Positions 1-9,350 of a stretch of 20,787 bases of DNA are shown one piece after another. The position numbers were made by a program, and so were the translations under genes. The notes under the pieces are model-generated. The model made no database searches. It was given only the letters and a program-made list of their open reading frames with translations, and was not told the DNA's origin. The DNA is taken from contig JADHYX010000116.1 in assembly GCA_027604685.1 (NCBI GenBank), forward strand, positions 34,698 through 55,484. The letters run 5' to 3'. Position 1 is the stretch's first letter, and each line of letters starts with the position of its first letter. The DNA comes from Lobulomyces angularis (taxonomy: Eukaryota; Chytridiomycota; Chytridiomycetes; Lobulomycetales; Lobulomycetaceae).

Positions 1-438
1 AGAGTAATTTCCTTGGTATTTTTATTTTTTTTTTACTTTTAATTTTTTTATTTTTTTTTAATGAGCTTAATATTTCTTTTGATTCATTCTCAGTTATAAA
101 CAATTATATCCTAGAATAATTATCAGTACCAAACTTAATAAAAAATTCTAGTTAGTGTAATTTATTTTTTTAATTTTTTATAATAAATTCATTGAGTTTC
201 AAGTATTGTTGTCAAAGCAATTCAGCTTCAATTATTAAAGCCCAATAAAGAGAGAAAAAAAGATATTAAAAAAAATTTATTTTTGAAGTATCTTGAAAGC
301 ATTATTTACAAATACCACTTCTAATAGTTTTAATATTAATCATTGATAATTCTAGGTTCAGAAAAAAATAAATAAATGATAACTATAGTATTATTTAACA
401 AAATCACATTAAAAAATTTTTCAACTTAAGGGCGAAAT
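1..438. other. AT-rich flank without a recognisable gene
   Basis: Very AT-rich sequence with long T and A runs lies between the window edge and the stop codon of the membrane/coiled-coil/RCC1 gene. No open frame of convincing length or family motif is visible on either strand. It probably contains the 3' untranslated region of that minus-strand gene, but I see no site that fixes its end. Confidence 0.5.
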
Positions 439-3400
439 TTAAACATCAAAGTAGAACTGGAAATCTCTATCATCCCTCTGCTCGTCTTGTAAATCCATCG
501 CAGGCGCACCAATGTTATCTAATACATGTTCTGGTAAACTATCCAAAATTCGGATTATCGTATCCGTAATATCTATGTTCCTATTCTCTAGTTTTTCGAC
601 TACTCGCAGTTGATTGCATCTCTTTAATACAGTTCTGCGTTCTAATACCAGTAAATCATCATATTTTACCTCAGTAAATGTGACCTATTATATGGAGCTT
701 TAGTAAATTATCCTTTAAAATACACTACTTACTTCATCTGTGTAGTCATGCTTTGTAGTAACAAATTCTCTTTCTTCTCTTTCTTCGTCATACATAAACC
801 TTTCCTAACAAAAAATTTGTTAATGATTGCCAATCAAAAAAAAAATTAAACCAAAAAATAACATTAACTTACTTCAGTTTTTGACTGGCACTGTACAATA
901 AAATACTGGGAATTCGCATGTAATCGAAGAATTGTTCCAAACTGTGAATTACTTCCCACAATTTTATATTTCTTATCTTCAATGGTATAAGCGGTTGGTA
1001 TAAAGCCTACATCTTGTATGTATTTAGTTAAGGGGATATCGTAGTCAAATTTAGAGTCAATAAATTCTGCTAGGCCGCTGTAAATAATTTGGTTTTCTTC
1101 AGTCAGTATTGCTGAAAAGCCGTGGCCAGAGGCTATATCGTGAACTTTGTTTAATGGAAAGATGTCTAAATTTGTAAAATGATTTGTGCCATATACATAG
1201 CAATTCCCGGCCTCAGTTTTGACCAAACATGTGTATTTCTCGAAAGTAATCTTGTTGACTCTTTCTCCTGGAAGGTTTAATTTGATAGGATCGGAAAGAA
1301 ACTCCATTTCTTCTATTGTTGAATCATCTGAAAATTTCGCATAATTATTTCCCCATACAAAACACTCTCCTTTATCGTTGATCAATGCCAAGTTATTTTC
1401 ACCAGACCAACAATGTCTCATTTCTTCTCCAGAATGTACCTCCTTTAGTAATTCTAATTCTCCAGTTCCTACAATGATACCAAACACCATATAACTGCCA
1501 TCGTCCATAAGAACCAATATTTGACTCTCACTAGCCGCTACATCAATAGCTGCACGAGACGACGATAAATTAATTGGTTTATTATCTATATTCAACTGGA
1601 CATAACCAGCCTGGTCATCTTTCAACCCACCCCATGCATACACTCTTCCCAAACTTGTTAAAACAATCGAGACTGCCCCCATAGCCTCCAATTTCATGAT
1701 ATACTCCTCTGGTTCGTCATCATCTACACTCCAACACTTAAGAAACCTTCCGTTTTCGTTATCGTTTTCCGCATACTCTTCACCGTATTGGTACACCGTC
1801 TATGTAAAAAAACCCAATTTTAAGTACATGATTTTTAAATTTTAGCTATACTTTTCTCTCTTCATCGGCATAAAGGATATGAATACCCCCCACTGAGATT
1901 AGACTAACATTCTCAGGAATTTCAAGTTTAATTGGTAAATTTACTTCATTATGAATTTTTGTTGGACAAGGAAAACCAGTTGCAAGCTCGGCTGTAGTTT
2001 CATTTAAACCAATTTGAAAAAATTCAAACGTTTTATCGTCTAGTGAAATGTTTTCGCATTCATCTTCTGTTTTTAATTCAATTAAAGCCTTTTTATACTT
2101 TAAAATAAAAATTAGATTATAAACTATGAAGCTCAAAAAAAAATTGATTTTTACGTCAAAATCTTCACCCACTCCTCCTTTATCACGGATTATTTCAGTA
2201 TACATTGAGCATAAATATTTTTGCTCCCTCAACTCATTGCCAGTGGTTAATTTTTCTACAATAGCATTACCCAACTCCAATTTGGTTATCTTAATCTCTG
2301 TACTAAGCATTTCAATTTTTTCTTGCAAGCTCTCAACTTCCTTTTCCGATATGTCTGCCGTTCTGTATTCTTTGGCTACACATGCTTCCCTTTCTGCTTC
2401 TAACTTTATAAACTCTTCTAACTCTTCTATTTTCTTGCTTTTCTTCTCGTTTTCCAATGTAATGTTCGTAATCAATTGTTCTTTCATTTCTAACTCTTCG
2501 TCGCGAGCTTTAAGTATAATAGTTAACTCGTTGCCGACATTCTAAAGCAATGTGTTAGGAAAAATTATAAAATGAAAAAAGAGCCTTACCATTGCTTTCA
2601 AAAAGTCTTTCTCAATGTTAGACATTTTCGTAATCATCTCCGTCTCTTTCGCTTGTTCAACTTTTATCTTTTTTTGTAAAAATGCAAGATTTTGCTCTAA
2701 ACTAGTAGTGTTTTCTCTCTAGCAAAAAAAATAATTAATTATCCAAAAAAAAATAAAAAAAAAAAAATTTACTAAGATTTCATTTAAGGATCTTTGATGT
2801 AAGAACTTTTCCTTTACATCACCGTCCTCCTCCACGGCGTTTCTAAGCACCCTTAGTTCTTCCTTCACACATTCCAATTCTTTTTCTAATTCCTGCGCTT
2901 TTTCTTTAATGTTATTGTTTTGGTGTTTAAAGTGTACAATTTGCAAGTTTTTATCTTTAAAGGCTGCAGTTGCCTTGGATATCAACCTTTCATGAACAAG
3001 CTAATAATAATTTTTTAATTTTTAATACAGTTTTATTTTATTTTAATTTTTTTCGCAATTAGTCCAAACCTTATATTTCAATAATTCATTAGTGTGATCA
3101 GATTCCATAGCAGTATTTTTCATCATTAACTGATAGATTTCTTGCTGCAAGTCATCAATCTTATCCTTGCGGCCACCTAGATATTCTCTCAATGACTCTC
3201 GGAAGGAATCGTCAGAGTCAGCTTTTGTCTTCCAATTGCGATGCCACCTTATCAGTCCAACAATAAGCTGATAGATCTACAAAAGTAAGGTTTTAGTGGG
3301 AACAAGCTACGGATGCAAGACATACGGTAACAAAAAAACGACCAGTGAAATGATAAGCCCAGCAGCATCTCCAAAGTATCAAACACCACAACACTTGTTT

Positions 3401-3814
3401 TTCCTTTGTGAAGTCACCACTTTTGAAACGATTTGGTAGAAAGTCGATAGATACGGCCAGCCGGATAGGAATGAATGTAAATACAAGCAAAGAAAAAGTT
3501 CTTCTCGGATTGTCTTTAAAAATGCATCTACTCAACAGCAGTACCGGAACTATCCCACTAACAGAGCAAAAGTACATGAAATCTTTGAACTCCGAGATAT
3601 CCATTTTTCCAATTTCTAGTAAGTTGTAAGTTCTTATCAAATATGGTAACGAAAATGGTACTTGTGCAAAAAAAAAGGTTTGCAAAACTGCTTGGATTCG
3701 TTGTTTAAGAAAAAAGTTTGGTAAAAAGTATAAAAATACATAAGCTAATAAAGCGTAAAAAATGTAGTTAGTAAGATAAGTTTCTAAATCTAGTGCATAA
3801 TCGAATCCTGTCAT
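439..3814 (-). CDS. Multi-pass membrane, coiled-coil and RCC1-like repeat protein (976 aa)
   Basis: Nine exons (3814-3326, 3276-3070, 3000-2773, 2718-2590, 2541-2155, 2097-1852, 1799-873, 804-733, 684-439) join in frame to 976 aa. All eight introns are phase 0. Residues 1 to about 185 hold about five hydrophobic segments (for example around YIFYALLAYVFLYFL). Residues about 190-470 are rich in Glu, Lys and Leu in heptad-like spacing, as in a coiled coil. Residues about 535-870 carry about seven degenerate RCC1-type repeats, with cores such as GRVYAWGG, GECFVWGNN and GNCYVYGTN, which is enough for one propeller. The tail is acidic. The first intron uses the strong GTATGT donor at 3325; without it the frame stops at 3293. 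RCC1 propellers often bind GTPases or other proteins, but the partner and function here are unknown. I do not recognise the whole architecture. The N-terminal exon could in principle belong to a separate gene, but no start codon for a second gene lies near the junction. Confidence 0.8.
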
Positions 3815-4318
3815 TTTTGGTTGAATTAAAGCTTAAGTAAAAAAAAAAAATTTCCTTTTTTGATCTCCGACAGGTTTTTTTATTTTTAAAAGAACATAAT
3901 CTGACTTTAAAATTGACTTTCAGGAGACGATTCGATTATCTTATGAATGCCCTTTAACTTAAATGACAGAGCATTACAAAAATTGCGAACTTGTAGCATT
4001 TTCGTAAATAATCCCTGTTGATATCTATATCTAAATTAAACTAAATTAAACAAAATTAAACAAAATTAAACTAATTTAAACTAAATTTTAACAAAATAAA
4101 AAATGAAAGAAAATATAATTTAGATTTTACTATTAACTAAAAATACTAATAAGATACATTTGTTTGACGCTGATCAAAAACTTAGCTGGTAGAGGACTGA
4201 TTGCAACTCACATCAGTTCTAATAAAAATATAATTGTGATTGGCATCAAAAAAAAAAAAATTGAATAAAAAAAAAAAAAAAAAAATTAAATTTTTATTTA
4301 AAATAAATATAAAATATA
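3815..4318. promoter_or_regulatory. Divergent intergenic region (putative bidirectional promoter)
   Basis: About 500 bp separate the starts of two divergently transcribed genes, so promoters for both should lie here. It holds a short decanucleotide tandem repeat (4031-4088) and a less AT-rich patch at about 4163-4250 with inverted repeats. No specific transcription-factor site or TATA element can be assigned with confidence in such AT-rich DNA. Confidence 0.4.
4031..4088. repeat. 10-bp tandem repeat, about 5-6 copies
   Basis: A decamer of the form CTAAATTAAA or CAAAATTAAA repeats head to tail about five to six times with single-base variants. It is a simple minisatellite-like array in the intergenic region between the two divergent genes. 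Confidence 0.85.
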
Positions 4319-6602
4319 ATGTTAACAATTATGCAATCTCCATTAAAAAAAAAAAAAGAAAGAATCAAAACATGCAAACCAAAATTTATTATTTCTGAAC
4401 CATTTTTAAATGTAAAAAAAATCCCACCGCTTACAATTCAAGAATCATACCTTGTTTTACCCATGATGGATGATAATCTTAATAATAAATCTGGTACCAT
4501 TCTTATGACAAGACCAAAATCTCACTATGAAACAACTAGAAATGTAGTAAGAGATGTAAAAAGACCATACACTTCTTTACAATATCCTAGAGTCCAAAAT
4601 TCTTTAAATAAAACTTTAGAATTAGAATTGGGAATTAAAAAAAATATTGTAAAAAAAAAAAAAAATTAAATAAAAAAGATATAAAAATATCTTATGCAAT
4701 TAAATACAGTATTCTATTTTCATTTTATTTTTAATTTTTATATTTTTTTATTTAATAGGAATTTGAATTTGAAGGACTTTCTAAAAAACAGAGAGAAGTA
4801 ATGTTAAAAGTGTTCAAAAAATCTGAAACCACTAAATTTAAGTTTAACAAAATAAAAAAAACATCAAAAATAACAATAAATGACTATCATGATATTGCAG
4901 ACGATATTGAAGTTGAAGAAGTAGATGATACATTTAATAATAACGATGATAATAGTTATTTTAAAGAACATTATTCTCTAACAACACATGATAATGTGCA
5001 AGATTTGTGCTTTCCGTTGGAAAATTATGATTTGAAATCCAGTGAATTAGTAAAAGAAGAAAAAATATTAGATGAAAAATTTGAAAATATATCCAGAACA
5101 TATGCAAATATGGGTGAGACTCCAAAAAAACAAGATATTAGTGGTAATAATTATCTATTAATTTTTTGTTTTCATTTTTTTTTAAACTGTGCTTTTTAAC
5201 AAACTTTGTATTTTTTTTAGATCTGCCATTATCCAAAAAATATAAGCAGATTATAAACAGAAATAGCAAAATTAAAATTAATGACAATGGTGAGAGAATC
5301 GATATAGAATTTACATCCAAAATCAAAGAAGGTAATTACAAAACCTTTTTTTTTTTACTAAATGCTGCACTAGTAACCAATGGTCTTAGTGAATGGGTTA
5401 ATTCAACTTTAGAATCACCAGTAAACTTGCAAGAGTACATTGAACAACATATTTTGACTGCAAAAGATGTCTCAGAAGATCAGTTGCGATATGAAGCGTT
5501 GACTGAAAAAAAGAAACCAAAAATGGAAAAGAAGCTAACTGCAGCGGAAACTCACATAATGGAACACCTTAATCTTAAAAAGGAGAAGGAAGTTGCCGAG
5601 TATGGATTTCTCAATGAGCTGGAAACTGCAATGTACTTTTTTTATTTTTAAACTTCTATTATAAAACAGTATAAAAATATATACTTTTTTTTTTTTTTTA
5701 TTTATTAGGAATACTTGGAAGCCCACTTATTTAAATAAAAAAAAAGGAAAAATGTTGAATATAATCAGTGAAACAGTCGCACCTGAAAACGTTCTGAAAG
5801 ATTTGACTAGAAATTTTAATTTGGAAAAACCTTTAAAAAATGTGTCGATATTTAATGAGGAAAAGATCATTCCAAGTTCTAATGAAATGGAACAGACTAG
5901 AAACCAGTTCAAAAAGCACTTTACTAATTACACAAGAAATAAAGTTAATGACTACTTGGAAACCAAAATCATAAAAAATGACGATTTAAAAAATTTGCAT
6001 GTTTCAAACTACGGACGTTGGTATATTAATCCAAAAAATTGGAATAGAGTACAGCAAGATTCAATTAAAAAATTTAAAAAGGTATTGTAATATGTATGTT
6101 TTTTTTTTTTATAAAATTTTTTTTTATTATTTAGTTGGATAAAGTAGAAGGAGAAATTAGTTTTGTTCAAAGAAGGTTATTAGAAATTCAAGAACTTCAA
6201 AAGCAAGAGGATATGGACATACTCTCTGGCAGGTTTCAATCCCAAAAATCACCTCGCTCGCAAAGGATTCGAGTAGCATCAGTTTTTGAAAACTCAATTC
6301 CACCGAATCTGTCAAGAAGTAGTTCTTTAGTAAAATCTACCAGTAACAGGAGGATTTCAGTTCAATTTAGTGAAGGACATTCGAAAGATAGAAGGGCCAG
6401 TAAAATCAGTGGCAATCTTTCAACATTTAATAACAGAAGAATGTCAACGATATCATCCGCTTCTACGAAAGCAATACCAAAAAAAACAGCATCTTCAAAT
6501 TATCATAGAAAAAGCGTCTCTAGTTACCCTGGAAATAACAAAGACTTAAAAAACGATGATATTAAAGAAAGCAATGAATCGGAAGATAGTTTTTCATTCT
6601 AA
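4319..6602 (+). CDS. Hypothetical basic protein, 641 aa, function unknown
   Basis: Six exons (4319-4648, 4759-5143, 5221-5331, 5374-5632, 5709-6081, 6135-6602) give one 641-codon frame. I recognise no domain. The N-terminus is Lys-rich, residues about 140-190 are acidic and Asp/Asn-rich, the middle contains charged helical stretches, and a Tyr/Trp-rich segment (SNYGRWYINPKNWNRVQQ) precedes a likely coiled coil (VEGEISFVQRRLLEIQELQK). The last about 120 residues are Ser/Arg-rich and look disordered, with several RRxS-like sites that could be phosphorylated. No signal peptide or membrane segment is seen. The intron at 5332-5373 is 42 nt, a multiple of three and free of stops, so it could also be retained; removal is favoured by its GTAATT donor, T-run and TAG acceptor. 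A second frame stays open past the stop codon, so the 3' end is uncertain. Confidence 0.7.
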
Positions 6603-6883
6603 TAATTCCTTCAAAAAGGTAACTTTTGGTAGTTATTCTCTGACAAACCAGTTAAAAAAAAACAACGACATTATTGAAGAAGTCTTTTAAAAAATATAGT
6701 CAAATCCTTTCAAAATTTTTTTTTTTCTTTTTTTTTATTTTTTTTTGGAAAAATTAACATTATTATGTATTAAAAAAAATTTTTTTTCTTTTTGAAAAAA
6801 TAATTATTTTAATTTTTCATAAAAATAAGAAATTAATTCTTAAAAAAGTCAACCAAAAAAAAAGAAAAAAATAAAAAAAATTA
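6603..6883. other. Intergenic T/A-run spacer, 281 bp
   Basis: This stretch follows the 641-aa gene and precedes the Trm7 gene on the same strand. It is dominated by T and A runs from about 6715 on. Its first about 90 bases continue an open frame that is +1 relative to the upstream gene (6556-6690). No other feature is seen. Confidence 0.5.
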
Positions 6884-8010
6884 ATGAAAAAACCATCCAT
6901 TGATAATAGAGACCATTACTATAAGTTAGCTAAGGAACAGGGGTATAATTGATGAACATTTTTTCAAAGTCAAAAAGTTTATTTGGATTCACAGTTATAG
7001 AGCACGGTCAGCATTTAAATTGTTGCAATTAAATGATGAATATGATTTTTTGAATCAATCTGTGATGAATGCAGTAGATTTATGTGCTGGTAAAAAAAAA
7101 ACACAATAAATGAAAATTGGACCAATTTTTTTCTTATATTCAATACTTTTTTAACATAAAAGCACCAGGATCATGGTATGATTAAAAAAATAATTTTTTT
7201 TTTTTTTATTCATTGAAAAAAAGGTCTCAAGTGCTATCAAAAATGATATTTTCTTCTGACCGCAAAGGTACCCAAAATAGGAAAGTTGTAGCAGGTGAGA
7301 TTTAAATTACTATATATTAATATATATTAATATTAATTTTATAGTTGATCTTCAATCAATGTTACCTATACCAAATGTAATTAACATTAAAGGTGACATA
7401 ACCAAGTTGGAAACAGTTAACGATATTTTGGACCAATTTAATAACGGACAAGAAGGTAAAGAGGATAATATTCTTGCTGATTTAGTTGTTTGCGATGGGT
7501 AAATTTAATTTTTAAACCATTTTTTTCCATTTGAAATATTTAGTGCACCTGATGTTACTGGTCTTCACGAAATCGATGAATATTTACAATCTCAACTATT
7601 AATGGCGGTAAGCAAATTAAAAAAAATAAAAAATGGAAAATAAAATAAAAATAGGCTCTTAATATAACAACCTTTATTCTAAAACCTGGAGGATCCTTTG
7701 TTTCAAAAATTTTTCTAGATAAGGATAGTGATTTTTTATACGCTAGATTCAAGGTGTTTTTTGAAATGGTTATTTTTTCCAAACCGAAAAGTAGTCGACA
7801 AAATTCAAAAGAAAATTTCATTGTTTGCAAAGGATTTCAGTTACCAAAGGACTTTCAACCAAGGTTAATTAATTCGGTGATAGATGAAAATTTAACCATT
7901 AGTGAAACTGATTCTTTAGTATTTCCTTTTATAAAGTAAGCTACAGATTTGGATATTTTCTATTTTTCTAACCCAATTGTAGCACAGGGGATTTGAGTGG
8001 ATTTGATTAG
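6884..8010 (+). CDS. TRM7: tRNA (cytidine32/guanosine34-2'-O)-methyltransferase, Trm7/FTSJ1 type
   Basis: Eight exons (6884-6942, 6995-7089, 7163-7175, 7224-7294, 7345-7498, 7544-7607, 7655-7935, 7983-8010) encode 254 aa. The family methylates the 2'-OH of positions 32 and 34 in the tRNA anticodon loop using S-adenosylmethionine, with separate partner proteins for each site. The protein shows GYRARSAFKL near the N-terminus, motif I DLCAAPGSWSQVL, VVCDGAPDVTG, ALNITTFILKPGGSFVSKIF and the end PFINTGDLSGFD, which matches the Trm7 terminus PF-x-x-x-GDLS. The RrmJ-type catalytic tetrad is intact: K28, D130, K170 and E205. The first intron was placed to restore GYRARS, the last to restore GDLSGFD. 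Exon 3 is only 13 nt and covers part of the SAM-binding loop. The gene is convergent with the thioesterase gene 95 bp downstream. Cytosolic location is expected for the family. Confidence 0.96.
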
Positions 8011-8105
8011 AAGATTTTTTTTCCAACAATATACCTACTTTAATTTGATAATATTGAAATATTTTTATTTGTATTATGGAGATTAATAAAATCATAGTCA
8101 AAAAA

Positions 8106-8965
8106 TCATCTTTTCTTAATAAATTTTGTATGCGATCCAAATGCCACTACTTCATTATCATCATTTAAAAATTCAGTGGTAGTATACGCTAAAGTTTTAC
8201 CATTACTCTGCATTTTTGAAATAATGGTAACTGTTTCACCTAACTTGACTCCCTAGATGTATTATAGCTAAAAAAAAAACAAATAGAAAAAAAACTTACT
8301 TTTACGTAAGAAACTGAAAGATCAGTAGAAACGCCTAATTAAATAAAGTTAAAATTAAAAAAAAAAAGTTGTACAGGAAAATAAATAAAAAAATAAATAA
8401 TAAAAATAAACAATAAAAAATAATTAAAAAAATTCTACATTCGATGTACGCGAATTTTTTTTTATTTTATTATTTTTACCAGTATAGTCAGTAGTTTTTT
8501 TCGATGCTATAGCTAAACTTCCAGCAATATCAACTAACGATGCAATGGACCCTCCATGAAGGGTTTCTTTAAAATAAAGGAAAACAAATTTAAATTGAGA
8601 AAAAAATAAAAATTTGCAATTTTTTTTTTTTATAAATAAAGATTTTTTATATACCATACATATTAGCTTCAAAAAAATGAAATAAAATAAAATAAATTTA
8701 GTAAAAAAAAAAATTAAAAAAAGGATACCATGATTTTTATCAACTAAAAATCTAGCGGTAATCGTACCAGATTTTGAGTCTGAGGTTATAATATCAAGGG
8801 TGAACAAACTAAAAAATAAAATTATTAGGATAAAATAAACAATAAACAAAAAAAAAAAAAAAACTTTCTTTACCCATTAAATCCATTTTTACTCATTCTC
8901 TCCCAAACTGTTTTTACATGATTTATGGATGAAGTTTGAGATCGTAACACAGTAGTAAAGAACAT
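8106..8965 (-). CDS. Hotdog-fold acyl-CoA thioesterase, ACOT13/THEM2-like (150 aa)
   Basis: Six exons (8965-8874, 8808-8729, 8666-8655, 8566-8480, 8334-8300, 8252-8106) encode 150 aa, the usual size for single-domain 4HBT enzymes. The family hydrolyses acyl-CoA thioesters. The core ETLHGGSIASLVDIAGSLA matches the ACOT13 helix with HGG and the catalytic Asp (D74). N59 sits 15 residues earlier, the same spacing as Asn50 and Asp65 of human THEM2. Further on come VSTDLSVSYVK, KLGETVTIISK, GKTLAYTTTEF and FGSHTKFI, all in family order. The N-terminus MFFTTVLRSQTSS could be a short mitochondrial presequence (inference). Exon 3 is 12 nt and codes ANMY just before the active-site loop. Substrate chain length cannot be read from sequence. 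Confidence 0.93.
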
Positions 8966-9350
8966 CCTTTTTTTCTAGTTTTTTTTTTAATTAGTTTACT
9001 ATTATAAAAATAATACTGTTTAATTTTATTTTGCAGTTGGTTAAATTAAAATGTGGAATTTACTTTTTGTTTGAATTATTTTGTGTTGGCAAATTAAAAC
9101 CCTTAGAAAAATTGGATCTAAACAAAAAAAGAACTTAAATGGATAGTATATATATTGAAAAACCTTCGATGTTGACAATGTGATAAAAAAAAAATAGTGT
9201 TCTTAGTTTAAATTCAAAAACAACTAGAAAAAATGCTTTTAATTTTTGATTTTAAGTTAAACAACAAAAAGGAACACTAAAGAAAATATATTTCTTTTAA
9301 CAAATACGAACAAAAAAAAATTGATACAGGGGGTTTTTATATTTAATTAA
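8966..9350. other. Intergenic spacer between thioesterase and CSN1 genes
   Basis: About 385 bp lie between the start of the thioesterase gene and the stop codon of the CSN1 gene, both on the minus strand. It should hold the thioesterase promoter and the CSN1 3' end. Only very short open frames occur, such as a 14-codon plus-strand frame near 9139, and none is convincing. Confidence 0.5.

Noticed and set aside
2126..2545. 139-codon open frame on the plus strand
   Set aside because: It is antisense to the coiled-coil exon of the membrane/RCC1 gene. Its Ser/Phe/Leu-rich content is the mirror of Glu/Lys codons on the real strand.
3408..3629. Plus-strand 73-codon frame
   Set aside because: It is opposite the first exon of the membrane/RCC1 gene, with no family match.
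3293..3814. A separate 173-aa membrane protein ending at 3293
   Set aside because: A strong GTATGT donor at 3325 and an acceptor at 3277 join the frame to the next exon, completing a hydrophobic segment, and no start codon exists nearby for an independent downstream gene.
4031..4088. CRISPR-like array
   Set aside because: Contiguous 10-bp units without spacers; this is a simple tandem repeat in eukaryotic DNA.
4163..4250. tRNA gene
   Set aside because: D-arm-like text and an anticodon-like hairpin are present, but the hairpin loop has 10 nt and there is no T-arm or B-box (GGTTCRANNCC).
5138..5912. Several minus-strand frames of about 61-63 codons
   Set aside because: They lie opposite exons and T-rich introns of the 641-aa gene and have no independent support.
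7555..7830. Minus-strand 91-codon frame
   Set aside because: It is antisense to Trm7 exons 6 and 7, which are secured by family motifs.
8424..8849. Uninterrupted 141-aa reading of the thioesterase strand
   Set aside because: It reads through introns, giving Phe/Leu/Lys-rich stretches between the conserved blocks; splicing restores the hotdog family sequence.
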